From positions 116,049,812 through 116,113,811 of the forward strand of contig OZ023273.1 of the NCBI GenBank assembly GCA_964007475.1: 64,000 nucleotides of DNA, given 5' to 3'. The translations under genes were made by a program, and so were the position numbers. The notes below the pieces were generated by a model. That model saw nothing but the letters and a program-made list of their open reading frames with translations. It was not told the origin of the DNA and searched no databases. Positions 23,901-38,187 of this stretch are shown here, in pieces (the first letter of the stretch is position 1; each line of letters begins with the position of its first letter). Source of the DNA: Hybos culiciformis. Lineage: Eukaryota > Arthropoda > Insecta > Diptera > Hybotidae.

Positions 23901-26900
23901 TTTATGTTTTTATTTTTCTTTAACCTTTTTTTTCTTAATGCATATCCTTTTAGTTTTTGTATTTTAAATAATAGCATCTGTCTTTTGAGCTCAATATTAC
24001 TATTTCCTATTTTTGACTTTCTTTTTTCTGTAGACCATACATAATACTATAAAATATATAAACATTTCTCTTTAGAAACAGGAATAAAATGCATATACCC
24101 TTTTTATGATGCAATATTTAAGCGGATAATACCGTGATAAATAAAAACATTTAATATGAATATATTGCAAGGCTTAAAGATTTTTTTTTTTTTTTAACAG
24201 ATAAAAAAATATAGGTATACTAATTAAAAATGATTTGGTTTTAATATTTCGTTGAATGTTCTTCCCATGTGCAATGTGCATGCTTTTAATGTAATTAGTT
24301 TGAAAGTCTGATTATTATAGTATGGAAGTTCTTAATCTTTTTTTCTTTTTTTTTTTGGAAAATTAAAAATGATAAGGAAATTATAAATTTTATTCATTTT
24401 GAACGTTATATCTTTCTTCTTCATCTCAGTGCAAAAAAAAATTCGTAAAAACTTTTGTTGATAAAATTTTCATTGAATTGTATTTTTATTTTACTTCTTT
24501 CTCTTTGAAGTTGAAAACACGAATATTATTTTAATAGTCACTGTCGAAATGATAATTTATTCTAAAAAAAGAAATGTATTTATAAAACAAAAGTAATTTG
24601 AGAATGGAAACATACATTTATATATGTTCTGTCTAAGTTTATATTTAATAAACACTTTCTTTTGTATGTAGTTTATATTTTTGGTTTCCACAAACTTTAA
24701 ACTTATTTGTTTAAAGTTGTTTGAACCAACTTTAAAAATCAAAACTTTTTTAATAATATGAGACTTTAAAAATGACATTCAAATTAAAAATGCAAAAATA
24801 AAATTTTATAAAATATAGGGGTGGAAAGAAAAAGAAAATGAATATAGGGGTTGCAGTTGTTGTGTACATATTTTGTCGAGTTAAATTTGTTCAGTTAAGC
24901 TAAATTAGTTTAATTTGTGGTTTTCTTTGATCTTTAACTTTTTATTTTTAGATTTAATTAGACTTATTTTTATGTAATGTTTATTTTTGGACAAAATGTA
25001 TTTGAAAAAAACAATTATAATGTTAAGGCATATAATATATAGAAAATAAATTAGGCTCAAATTAAATATATACGATTACATGGATACCAATTACTTCCTA
25101 AAAAGCTTAACAAAATATAATTGAAACGAGAAGGATTAGAATAATTTTTATATGCAATTGCCGGCCAATTGAACTTTGGAATCGTATTACAAATTGAATT
25201 TGATTATATTTCCGATAAAATAAAAATCAAAAAAAAAATCAATAAATGTTTTGGCTTGAATCATATTCATATTTTTTAATCTTCTATGATGGTTTTTGAA
25301 GTGAATATTTTCAGAGTTTTTTTTTTAATATTCTTGTTTCCACCCTTTTTGTAGCAAAGCAACCATAAAATAAAGGCAATGCGTTATACATATTCTTCCT
25401 AATTAAAATTTATTATTCATTTTCTATCATTCAATTGAAATAAAATACTAAAAGGATTCTTAAGTAGGTCAAACATCAATTTATTTTAATCAGATAAGAT
25501 AAGATGTTCTGCTATTTTGAACGGTAGATATCATTAACAAGAACAGCAATATACAAAAACACAGTTCTTGAGCAATGTACATTTAGATATTCTATACAAC
25601 TAGTATACACCTATTATGAAAATTAGCATTTATTTTATTAAGTATGTCTTAAAAGGTTTCGGTGAAGCTCAAAGATTTTTCCAGATATTTAACAACTAAT
25701 AAGTATTTGAAGTTCAATATCCTAATTCAATAATTAACATTCAGGGCATAATATTTAATTTAAAAAAAAAAAAATATTTTCTACAATTTTATAGTATTTT
25801 AATAAGTTAAAGACATACTTATTTTACTAAGTGATTGTTTACATTTTTTTTTAATATTTTACCTTTTAAAAAAATTGTTTCATTTTATTATACAGAAATT
25901 TATTCAATACCAATAAATCAATATGTCCTGGATAAAGAAATTATATTAAAATTTATATAATTTTTATTGTACATATTTATTTTTTGAATAATTTCATTTA
26001 AGAGGCTTGTCTAGGGAAATTTTCAAAATCCAGTTTTATTTTATTAAAAGAAAAATAGTTTGTGTCCAAATTGCATATTATTTAAAAACATGGTTCATTT
26101 CGAATTTAAATTATCGTAATCAATCACATTAAAAACTTTAAATTACCAATGTTGGGTTATTGATGTTAATGTGAAAATATTTCGTTTTTCTACAGTGATT
26201 TCTTCAATACGGAATCAATATTTTCATTTTGTAAGTAAGAAATTAACATTAACGTAATTATTCCGTACTAAATAAACGAAACAAATGATTTTTATATTAT
26301 TTTGGGCAGGACTAGGTGACATTAGTGTCAGCGCGCTTCTTCTCTATATACGAGTACATATTCAATCTTCTGCATACATTTAAGCATGTCTATTAATTGT
26401 CCACATATATTGAACTAATGATATTATCATATTTTATAATTTCAACAAGGACGAAACGTGTGCAAAGAAAAAAAGTTTAAAAGGATATTTTATGAAATTT
26501 TCTACGAATTCTTACACATTTTACTTTAATTTTTATTCAAAACATGTTTGCTTAATTTAAGTCATATATAGAAATAAACAAACAGTTTTTCTTTTTTTTT
26601 TGTTCTTTTTCGACAGAAAAAGGGAGAAAAGTTAAAAGGAAGCAAAAATATTTCGAGCATGTTTTGGGGTGTTTTTTTTTTTTTTTTTTGTATATGTACA
26701 TGGAAATTAAATTTAGAATAATTGGTTTGCTTTAGATTATGTTCAGGTTTTTTTTTTGTTGGTTTTATGCTTTTGATCTACAAATTATATTATTTATTGG
26801 TTATTTTGGGGTCTGTGTATCCAAAATTAAAGTTATTTTATTTTTCTCACAATACCTTTTTATTTGTCACTAAAGAAAGGTTGTTCTTTCCTTGAGTATA

Positions 26901-29900
26901 TATTTATTATGTTATGTATGTTGTACAAAGTTATAATTTTAGTATGAAAAAGTTTATAAGTATATTTTAAGAAAAGGATTGCTTATATATTTAAAAGAAG
27001 ATAAATGTGAATTTTTTTTTCACTTTTTTTTTATATAGATAAGAAGGTAAAAAAAAATATTTTCTGGTGTCGTTTAAGAATTCCAAACTAAGTTCAAAAA
27101 TATTTTTCCTTTAAAATTTTTCATACACGTTTTAAAGTACCTAATTAAGAACTCTAAAATTTATACGAAATTTATAGAAAATTTTATAAAAGATTTTATT
27201 AAAATTTAAAATTGTTATTCTGTTGATAGTGTATTGAGTGATATTGACTGGCAGACATTGAGTGTGCATCAACGACATTAATTTTAATCTTGTTTAAATT
27301 AATTTGTTTGTAAAATTTTTGATTATATTATAATAAATATTTTCTATAATAAAAATAAAAAATTGTTTTATTTCTTACATTAATAAAAAACGATTTTTGT
27401 GTTATCCATTTAAATTCTTTCAATTTCCTTATGTATATACCCTTCGATTTATTTCTATTAATATTATTTAATTTAATTAATTTTAAATATCTACACTTTG
27501 TTCATAATTAAAAAAATACTTTTTGTTTTTAATAGATTTCAATTTTATAACTTTTATTAAAATAAATTACACCACAATTAATTATATATTTTGGAAATTA
27601 AGAAGCTGTCATGGTTTTAATTTTTTTTCCTTTTCAAATTATACTTCAAAGTTTGTGTATTTTTTTTTTCTCACAGAACAAAAAATTATAAAGCTGAAGT
27701 TGGTTCGCACAATTTTAACAAATTTTGAATTTAATTATAATAATATTATATATTATATTATATATATACTTAATATATACATATTTGTTTTAATTATTAA
27801 ATTAGGGAAGCGTATTGATTTTTATTTTATAGCTATAATTATGAAATAAAATAATTTAAATATTTTTAGCTAAACATTTTTTATAATTTTTATTTGATTT
27901 TGTAGGATATTTTAAGAGACTCTGGTCACGCAAATTAAAAAAATAAAAAAAAAAAATTTAATTATATAAAATGGTAATAATGAGAAGAATAAAATGAAAA
28001 TAAGGTGTTGAAGTTGATTGTCAATTTAATTAACAAAATGAAAGGATTTTTTATCCTTGAAATTTTCATTTTTTGATATACTATTGAACAAGTTTTTAGT
28101 TTTATCATTCAAATTGATTATTTCCGGAAAATATTACATTCAAAAGTTCGATTTTAAGTTTTTTGGGCTACAATATTTTCATATTTAAAGAATTATTAAT
28201 ACGTGTTTTGAGGATATTAGGATTTCCAGAAATAAAGAACCTTAAAGTTCAATTAAAAATAAAATATGAACAAAACTTTCCTTAAATATATAAAAAATTA
28301 TAATTATATAAAATAACCACAAAACCCATATAAAATATGAATTTTTATGACAGTTTTATATGATTTTGTCATTATCTATAGATTCAGTTGTTTATTTACC
28401 TTTTTTTTTTGCTTAATAAAAAGAAAAACTTTTTTAAAAGCTATCACAAAAACTTAATTTTATTGAATTAATAATCTTAGTATTTTAATAAGGAACTGCA
28501 AAAAAATAAAATAAAATGAAAAACATTCTATCGCACACACACGTTATATTGTATGTAAAATTTTAAAAACAAGTGATTTTCTTATCCTTAGCAAAAATCT
28601 TTATATAGATATATATTATGTATAATATGAACAACACAGAATATAAATGACAAAAATAAGATACTATTCACATCAAAAAACAAAAAGAACACACTATTGA
28701 TACAAAAGTGGGGCACTATTTAATTGGTCCAACAATTATTATTATTATTATTATTTAAATTTAAATTAATTGTGCTATTTTTGAAAATTATAATCATCAT
28801 ATTGCATTTTTGATTGAAAACATTTTCATAGCACTTTTCTTAAATTTTTTTCCCAGTTGTACTAGTATTATTTAAGCTTTAATTTTCTTTAAATTGAAAT
28901 TGAAAAAAAAAAAAATTGAATTTTTCTTCTTCTTCTTTTATTTTTCTTCAAAACATTATGTACGTTATGCGATACACTTTTTTAATATTATTTTTAACTC
29001 TCCGAATTGAAAAAAGGTTCTATTGATACTAAAAAAGAAAAAACTGAAAAATAAAAATTTTATTAATTCAGAAACACAACATATATTATTCTACAAAAAA
29101 AAAAAATATTCATTATCAAAATATGAAAAAAAAAAAAAAATCTATGTAAAGTATATAGTAGAAAGAGATGAAATTGCATAAAAGTTGAGAGTATGGTGAA
29201 TTATGCTTTTGGAGAAATTTCCCCTTTTTTTTGAATTTTATGCTTTTTTTTTATGCGAAAAATGCAAGGATATATAAATTTATGTTAATTTTTTACCGTT
29301 TCCTTAAGAACCAAAATAATGTTCCTTATTAATATTTTTGTATATCGTGAATAAATTGTATTTAAATAAAATATATATATATTTATATTTAATGAGTTCT
29401 AAATCTAAAATTTGATGAGTCTTCGTTATATCGGGTTGCATTAAAGATGGAATTGTTAATAGAAAAACTGGCTCATGGAACAACATATTGCGTACAACAT
29501 AATTAATATTTACGACTTGTGCATTATAATTTCCAATGGATAAATGGATTTTGTATTATTTTAACATTCTGTTCGTTATTAAAACTTCTTGGTGGTGTGT
29601 AGAGTTCAAGGATACAACAAACAGGAGAATATTCTAAAACTAGTTGAATGAGTCATAATATCCGTAAGGATTCTTTTATGTTGAAATTTTTGAAAGGGTG
29701 TGGTAGAAAGGTGGTAATGGTTTTTTGTTTTATAATATTGTATTTACTTAAAGTTTACATTTTATGTGAATTTCCTTGAAATAAACGCATTTTGTTTGAT
29801 AATCAAGGAAATCAAGGAAAAATTAAATTTAAAACTTTTCAATTAGGTTTATATTTTATTTGTATTTTGTCATTTATTGTGAGGGTTTATAAACTACACA

Positions 29901-31042
29901 CAAAGTTTTAAAAATAACTAAACAAAACAAACACTTAGCTCAAGTAGGCAATTAGATAATTTACACAAATCTTAGCCCGAAGTGGAAATTGATACAACGG
30001 TCATCAACGCTGCCATGACACCATGACAATTGTAATTTTCTACCTAAGATGTACTGCTTTTATATGAAAGATGTATATCGATATATTTAAGTTGATTTAA
30101 AAAATGTAATTAGAAAATGCATTAATTTTTATCAATTAGAACTAAACTATTTTTCCAAAATTCTTTTAATTTTACTTAAAGATAGATATTCGATACGAAA
30201 TTAAAAAATTACTCTATTTACGTACATGTTTCGCCTTAAATGATAAAGTGAATTGTTTGTCTTAATTCTGTACTTTAAAGTACTTATAACGAGAAGGTAT
30301 TTTTATTTCTGGATAATAAAAATTTCTTAACTTTTATGTACGTTTGAAATTTATATTGTATCTAGTAGGTACTTTTTTTTTTGTTAAAGTCGACCTTATT
30401 ATGAAGGCCTCCAACCTATAATTCACCATGCAATCAATCTATGTACGTACGAAGAATTTTTTTTTTAGAAACATGCGCTTTAATTCAATTGCCGGTTTTA
30501 AAAATCTCTATTCCTTTTCAATTGCTCTCTGTGGATTTACTTTGCTTTCAGAAAGAAGCAACAAATGATTTTTTTTTCTGTACTTGGTTTCTATACTCAT
30601 TGCAATTGATTTTCTATTTCTTTTATCTTTATTTTTTTATTTTTCTGTAAATAAAAATAATAATAACAAAATATAGAATTTTTCATCCACATACTGACAC
30701 ATTTTTATTATTTTTTTTATTAATTGCTACCCATTTCGGCCTCTACTGTAGTATATTTTTATAATGGCATGATATTAATTGATTACAAGGGATACAATTA
30801 AGAATTATGAAAACATATTTTTGAAAATGAAAATTTTTGTAACGTTAGAAAAATGTTTACTGAAAAGATAAAAAGCAAGGAATTCTGCACTCAAATAAAA
30901 TAACACATAATCCAAAAAATTGCCTCTGTAAAAAAAATTCATATGATTTCTAAAGAACCAACCTTCAAATAGGTATCTTTGATACTTTTCTAATTTTAGG
31001 AATTAAAGAAAAATCTGAGTTTCTTGTGATAACGGGCATAAA

Positions 31043-31250
31043 GCCGTTCAAGCAAAGCAATGGCTTAAAAAGTTTTATTCAGACTCTGCTCCATCGAGAA
31101 CAACCATGATACGCTGATTTCAAATGAACTCATAAAGACACAAATGATGCTAAATACTCTGGTGTGAGGCGGTTACCCCAGAACACAAAAGAAGGCCTCA
31201 AAATCTTTCCTGTTCTTATTCTAACACCGGGCTGAAAATTGTAGTAATAT
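31043..31250 (+). pseudogene. Mariner-type transposase relic (N-terminal helix-turn-helix part)
   Basis: The plus-strand frame from 31043 reads AVQAKQWLKKFYSDSAPSR then TTMIR and a stop. After several more stops the same frame gives EAVTPE. These match the start of mariner transposases, where a KSAVxAKxWLDxxYxDSAPSxxTI-type helix-turn-helix is followed by a GRPxEAVTPEN-type motif. In-frame stops and the loss of everything after the first third make it a dead fragment. The DD(34)D catalytic core was not seen and no flanking inverted repeats could be tied to it. The TIR element that begins at 31320 is a separate feature as far as I can tell. Confidence 0.8.
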
Positions 31251-31319
31251 AAATCAGAAGAAATAATTCTTATGAATTGCTCTTATTTGCCCAAAAATCT
31301 AATAAAATATTCCTACATA

Positions 31320-31726
31320 TCGTCCCCTCAGATCAGAACTATTCTAAGTCCAAAATTTAAAATTTTACAGGAGAGCTATTTTAAGATTAAAAACTGTTTC
31401 TTTGTTTAAGAAAGTGATGTATGCCAAAAAGTTTATTCTACAATTATATCATTTTTCAATCATTTTGAGAGGGGCAATGGGTGAAATACCCTGTTTCAGA
31501 ACTAATTAAATTTCAAATAAGTGGACATACAATGATTTTTCCGGTAAAAAAAAAATATGTTGGGCATAGGATTATTTTGTACTTACCTATGTTTTGAACA
31601 CGAAAAACAATTTAAACAAAAACGTGTTTTTGCACACACATCAGAAATCGTACTGACTAGCTAATAAGTAAATAAAACCGTTCTTGAAAAAAATGGACTT
31701 AGAATAGTTCTGATCTGAGGGGACGA
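31320..31726. mobile_element. 407-bp TA-flanked TIR element (MITE)
   Basis: The ends TCGTCCCCTCAGATCAGAAC (continuing into TATTCTAAGTCCA) are perfect inverted copies at the two sides, about 33 bp each, and TA flanks both ends (31318-31319 and 31727-31728). There is no coding frame. The perfect TIRs suggest it is one of the younger elements here. It lies about 70 bp to the right of the mariner relic, and whether the two are related cannot be decided from the sequence. Confidence 0.87.
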
Positions 31727-34700
31727 TATATGGTTTTATATTTAACTTATACTTTACTACGATATAATAATATTTTTTCTTCAAAAACATTTATATGGTG
31801 AATGTAAGATTTTTTATCTTAAAAATAAACTCTATGTATATGTAAATACAATTTATATTTTTTTATCTCATTTAAAAAAGTTGATATTTTTACTAATAAG
31901 GTGGTTGCACTTTTGTGTAAATATTACCTATACTTTATTTTTTTTATGTTTTTTTTTTATTCTTCAATTGCAAGTTTATTTTATGTTGTGTTTATTTTAT
32001 AATGAAGAGGCGATGTCGATAATAAAATGTTATAATTTTTATTATTATTATTTTTTTATTAACTGATAAATCAGTTTTTTCTTTTTTTATATGAACACTG
32101 AAAAATAATAATAAAAATAAAAAAAAAAAAAAAAATTAAATCAGATATGGAGTTGTCATTGAATAAAATTATTGACCATAAAGAACTATGAAAATAATAA
32201 TCAATGTCTAGGTATAGAAATTTAAGTAAAAATCTTTAAATTGGGTACTTATGTAGAGATAAAAATTGGTAATTAAAAATGTAATCGATATATACATTCA
32301 AGTTTATACATTAAATTGAAATAAGTACATTGTTGCTGTGGGTGGGTATCAGTTGGTGTACTTAGTTTTCTTTGTGTTTTTTTCTCTAAAATAGGTGAAT
32401 AACACTATTGACTCGGAAAATTGTAATATGTTTTCTAATACTAAATTTAATGTGCCATAATATATTTCAAGTACATCAAGTACATATATTAATGCTTCAG
32501 CTCTGCTTTTGTTTTTTGTATTTTTAATTTAAACTTGAAAACAAAATTCCTTTAAATTAAATAAAATATTAAAACAAAGTATTTAAAAATAAAATATAAT
32601 TAATGTGGGAAGTTGAAATTGAATTGAAAAAAATATATATATTGTAATGAAATATTAAGACAGATTACAATGTCAAATGCTATACGAACAAGTTGTAAAA
32701 TGGTAACTTGAAGTTAAACTTGATATTTTAATTTTTTTTAGTTCAAATGGCGCCTACTGAACAAGAAGTTTTTTAAATTAAAATAAAATTGTTTTTAATA
32801 ATTTTAAATAATAATTCATAATATTTATTGGAAAAATTTAATAAAATAATTATAAATATTTATTTTTATTCCTTATAGTGCTAAAGTTTATAAGATATTA
32901 CAATATTAATCAATGTAAATATTCAGATACTACTATCTTTTTTTTACATTATTTTTCTGTATTATAACTTTAGTATTTTGAAACGAAGAATTTTATTAAA
33001 AATTTCAATTGAATTTTTTCGAAGACAAAAACTTTGACAAAAACTAGGCACCACTTAGAACAACTTGTCTCTTATCCGACAACATACGAAAACCTTAAAT
33101 TCTAGTACTGCCAACTTGATTACGTTAACCCGTTACGTTAACGACAATGCATAAAAAAAAATCGCAATTTCTTGCGTAGCTAAAAATATTGAAACTGGTT
33201 TTCCTTTTAATCGTATATGGAAAGTTTGACTAAAATAAAGATTTCAGCTATGTTTAATAAAATGTATATAATTTATAAAAAAACTCCCAACATATTTACA
33301 ACATAATATAAAACCTTAACTATAAAACTATATGATTGTCACGTTCTTGTTTTAAGTATTTTTTTGAATTTATTCCTAAAAGTTTATTTTCTCGAATACT
33401 TGACAGAGAATTAAAATTAAAATTGCTTGGAAAAAAATATAGAATAAAAAAAAAAATCTTATTTAAAGTCCTTTTGCGCCTTGACATTTTCCACACATGC
33501 AATGAACATAAATTTTTATTGCATGAAAAAGAAAAAAAAAATATATTTCCCTATTTTGTTTAAAATTGCCATAAGGAAATATCCCAGGTGTCCCAAACAA
33601 AATGAATTTATGCTAACATAGGAAATGAGTTTCTTGAAAAAAAAAAAAAAAACAAATGCAACACTTAAAATACGGTATGGTTACTATTTTACTTTTTCAT
33701 TCAAATCAAAATATGTACATAAAAAGTATTCTTATCATAAAGCTTTGAAAAATAACATAAAAAGAAAAACATTTTCCACATATAAATACAATTTCACTCT
33801 CTTCACCATTGTTTTTCATATATTTTGTTTTCTCTGAAGCTCTCAACATTAAGAGTAAATTTCAAAGAATTTTCAATAAAAAGCTTTTTTTCAAAAATAT
33901 GTTTTCTTTAAGTTCCTATAATGTTCAATTTATTTCAAATAGATGTCAGTATAAATATTTCAAATAGATGTCAAATAGATATTCCTTTTCTATGTTAAAA
34001 AAACTTAACTAAAAAAAATAGATTTTTATGTTGCAATACTAAAAGGCAAATTGAAAATAATAAGGACGAAATTCTATTTATTTTAATCCAATTTTATAAT
34101 GAAAATGGAATCTACACGGTTACACTGAATTGTAAGAGCATTATAAAAATGAGAAGGTTGGTGGTTGCATTAACTTTTCAACGAGTGTCTCTGAATTTAA
34201 TTTAAAACATTTCCTATTTGTAGTTAGTTAGTATAGACAATAATATTTTCAATCTTTCCTACCTGCTTATGAAAATTTTCCAAATTTTATTTTTTTGTTT
34301 TCATAAACAGATAATTTAAATAAATGATATAAATTTTAAAAATTTTATTGCGGACAATATTTTGGAATTTATAAATAGTTTTTTGTTTTGTTCAAATAAA
34401 TTTATTTAAAATTATGTAAATTTTCTAAAAACATAATAAAATGTTGATCCTCAAAGTTATAATAGGTATACAAAGTAATAGAAAATGTAAATATTATTAT
34501 AACTAAATGTTTTTATAATTTACAACTTTTTTTTTAACTACTTTTATGCTATAAGTTTATCACACTGAAATTGGTTGGTATGAAACGATAGAGTTTTTTT
34601 TCTTCAAATTTATTAATTTAAAAAGTTTTTATAAATCAGAACATCATATATATGTATATTTATATATATCTGTATTGTATATTGTTTATCCTTTTGATTT

Positions 34701-35036
34701 GTTTTTTTAATTCTATTATAATCCTTCAAACTCACAAAATAAAAGAATTTCCTTGATAATTTTTTTTTTATATTTTAAACAAGAACAAAAAAGAATGGAT
34801 TGTTTTTTCAGAGATTACAAAAATATACCAATTTTTTAACAAGCTTAATTCAAAATTTTATTAAATGGAAAATAACACGCCGAGAATGATTCTGAAGTAA
34901 GTGGGATCGCACAAATCTCACACCTTTGACAAAATTAAGGCAAATATGATTTTCTGAAAGGCTTTTTCGGAGTTTTTCCAAATGAGACTGGAGATCACGG
35001 CAACTAATACTTTGTTCGCACATAAAAATATTAACT

Positions 35037-35660
35037 TAAAAAAATTTGAGATTTCATTTAAATTTACTTATATATTAGGAAGAAGTGTTTTTTATTTTTT
35101 TTTTTTGGGTTCATGGAACAACAAATCGAGGGTGAAGAAATCTTTTATGAGGAAAAAGTTAACTTGTTTCTCGTATTTAAATGAAGAAAAAGTATTTTAT
35201 TCATGTTTTTTTTGAGAAATCAGGCCAATAATGAAAACGTATTAATGTGAATGATTTTGAGTTAGGCTCGGTTTATTTGTTGTTAAAAGATATCCAATAT
35301 CCAAATTAACCAGATTATTGAAACGTATATATTTATTCTGTTCTTTGAAAGCTAATTTTTTTTCTAGGGTAACTTTGAATTTGCCTTTACGTATATATAT
35401 ACGTTTCAATAATCTGGTTAATTTGGATATTGGATATCTTTTAACAACAAAAAAACCGAGCCTAACTCAAAATCATTCTCAAAAAAAACATGAATAAAAT
35501 ACTTTTTCTTCATTTAAATACGAGAAACAAGTTAACTTTTTCCTCATAAAAGATTTCTTCACCCTCGATTTGTTGTTCCATGAACCCAAAAAAAAAAATT
35601 AATAAAAAACACTTCTTCCTAATATATAAGTAAATTTAAATGAAATCTCAAATTTTTTTT
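35037..35660. repeat. Long inverted repeat (arms about 296 and 266 bp, loop about 62 bp)
   Basis: The left arm 35037-35332 is nearly identical to the reverse complement of 35395-35660, outer edge AAATTTGAGATTTCATTTAA, inner edge GAAACGTATATAT. The main difference is about 33 bp present only in the left arm (about 35217-35249). No target duplication or TIR-type end is evident, so it looks like a palindromic duplication and not a typical transposon. If transcribed within the sickie pre-mRNA or its antisense it would form a long double-stranded hairpin. Confidence 0.88.
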
Positions 35661-37106
35661 CGTTTCCCAAATCAATAAAGAGTAAAAATATATATACAAA
35701 TGTATCTCTCTTGTGTATATTTTCTTTAATTTAATTTATTTAACTTTAATTCTATAACATACCACAAAGCTTTAACTACATTTACTTCGAAATAAGAGAT
35801 TTTAAACAAAAATTTTATAATTTGAGAAATATATTTAATTGCTTTAAATTTCATCTTGTTCATTTGAAATTAAAAATCTGCGGAATGAGTTGATTAACGT
35901 AAAAGCCTTTTATATGTTTCTGTCTACAATTTAAATTAAATTGTTATTTTTTTTAAATTATTCATAATATTCACACTATATGGAAGACGAATAATTCAAT
36001 AATTTTATATGAATATGTGATAAAATTGTAGTATAGGAGTAAATTTAATTTTGTTTAAGGTTTAGATAGATACTATGTATTAATGATATGAAGGAAAAGT
36101 TAGAATTTAAATTCATATTCAATAAATTTTATAAAAAATTCAAAGTTGATGAAGAAAATTATAGGGCTCAAAGTAAAAATGTAAAGAATCATATTTCTTC
36201 GTACTTTCGTTTGATTGAAATCTAATAACTTTTGAAATTGCAATTCAATCTCTAAATTACTGTCGCATTGTTCAGATCTTTCGGATTATAAATAATATTT
36301 AGAAACATAGAAAACAGGCATAATAAATTCATAATAAATTTATTAAAGTCTCTATTAAATAATTTTCTAATTTAAAGTTTCAAAGTCAATCAAAATTAAT
36401 ATTAAACTAGTTTTTTTTATACACCTAAATAATTTTTTTTTATTCAACAAAAATCTAAAAAGAAATTTTTTTTTTATACGATACTGTTCAAATATAAAGA
36501 AAAATCAAAAAAGATTATTTTTCTTCACTTTATAAAGTTAAAAAAAAATAAAATAAAAAAATTCAGAATAAACCTTGGGGTGCATAAAATTCAAATGAAA
36601 ATATATCACATATGTCTCCCCACTAGTATACTATTATAGAGAGGATTTATATCGTTACTTATTTAATTTACCTTTTATCTTATATCGACCCGATATCACT
36701 TTCGTCGTTTTCCATCCCCCCAAAAATTTGGGGTAAAATTTATTAGATTTTCTCAAAAGATTGAGCAAATGTGTCCTTTTTAGATAAAAAAAAAAAATAA
36801 AATAATAAAATTGTGCAAAATATAAAATTTTTTAAAATGTGATTTCGTGTTTTTTTAATTTTTTTTTTATCTTCAAAATATGATTCCTTTTAAGTTATGT
36901 CCCCATTTGATATTATTTTCGTGCATTATTTCAATAATGTATTTTACTTTTAAAATTTCCCGCGTTGTTTATTTTTTCTTGTCTTTCCAGACCGTGGGAT
37001 CCTTGTTACCTTGTTGGACTCGTAGAGTTTTTTTATTTGTAGTTTTATTCTGATTTAAAATATCTATTATAGAATATTTTTTAGGTTTATCGAAACAAGT
37101 GTTATA

Positions 37107-37648
37107 ATTTCGCTACACTTCAGGTTACAAACACAGAATTCCGTGTTTTGCAGAAAAAAATAGGTTCGTTCTGTGTTTGGTACTTGGTTTGCCATATAAA
37201 TTTTTTTTTTTTTTTTTATGGTTTGAAAATCGGTTCGACACAAACCTAGAAATTTTACTACATAGTTTTATTGCATTTAAAAAAAAAAAGGTATAACCTG
37301 TCAATTTGCAGAAAATTTACAGACAAAATCATACTTTAAAATGCTTCGATATAAAAAAAATAATAATAAATTGTAGGTTGTCAAAAAAGAAAATAAATTA
37401 AAATATTTTTAAAAAAAAATTGAATATTATTTTTATTTTCCATTTTTTCTTTAAATTAAAAAAATTCATTTTTTTTTTTTAAATTACGAAAAAATAAAAT
37501 TTTATTTTACAAAGAATTTTTTTTTAATTTTACAAAGATTTTTTTTTTAATTTCAAACCAAACCATCTTTTATAAGTGTGTCACCCCATTCGCCAACCTA
37601 TTTTCAAACCAAGAAATTCATGGTTGCTAACCTGAAGTGTAGCGAAGT
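37107..37648 (+). mobile_element. 540-bp TA-flanked MITE, copy 2
   Basis: Same family as 13165-13704, opposite orientation. The left end reads ATTTCGCTACACTTCAGGTT and the right end CTGAAGTGTAGCGAAGT, with TA flanks at 37105-37106 and 37649-37650. It is directly followed by copy 3 with only 7 bp between them. Confidence 0.88.
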
Positions 37649-37655
37649 TATTATA

Positions 37656-38187
37656 ATTTCGCTACACTTCAGGTTACAAACACAGAATTCCATGTTTTGC
37701 AGAAAAAAATTGGTTCGTTCTGTGTTTGGTACTTGGTTTGCCATATAAATTTTTTTTTTTTTTTCATGGTTTGAAAGTAGGTTCGACACAAACCTAGAAA
37801 TTTTACTACATATTGCATTTAAAAAAAAAAGGTATAACCTGTCAATTTGCAGAAAATTTACAGAAAAAATCATACTTTAAAATGCTTCGATATAAAAAAA
37901 ATAATAATAAATTGTAGGTTGTCAAAAAAGAAAATAAATTAAAATATTTAAAAAAAAAAATTGAATATTATTTTTATTTTCCATTTTTTCTTTAAATTAA
38001 AAAAAATCATTTTTTTTTTAAAGTACGAAAAATTAAAATTTTATTTTACAAAGAATTTTTTTTTAATTTTACAAAGAATTTTTTTTTAATTTCAAGCCAA
38101 ACCATCTTTTATAAGTGTGTCACCCCATTCGCCAACCTATTTTCAAACCAAGAAATTCATGGTTGCTAACCTGAAGTGTAGCGAAGT
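37656..38187 (+). mobile_element. 540-bp TA-flanked MITE, copy 3 (tandem to copy 2)
   Basis: This copy is nearly identical to copy 2 and in the same orientation. It lacks 6 bp (AGTTTT) that copies 1 and 2 both have, and carries scattered substitutions. TA flanks it at 37654-37655 and 38188-38189. It could be an insertion into a TA at the edge of copy 2 or a tandem duplication. Confidence 0.88.

Noticed and set aside
27523..27849. 108-codon plus-strand frame rich in Phe/Ile/Asn/Tyr
   Set aside because: Composition is what AT-rich DNA gives by chance; no start context, motif or splice structure.
34982..35215. 77-codon plus-strand frame
   Set aside because: Mostly the left arm of the long palindrome; no protein feature.
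36700..37060. Slightly GC-richer patch with a CCCCAAAAATTTGGGG palindrome and a pyrimidine tract before AG
   Set aside because: No open frame continues from it on either strand in a phase that fits the gene, and the palindrome is short.
37604..37873. 89-codon minus-strand open frame
   Set aside because: It spans the junction of two tandem MITE copies and mirrors a similar frame in copy 1; element sequence, not a gene.
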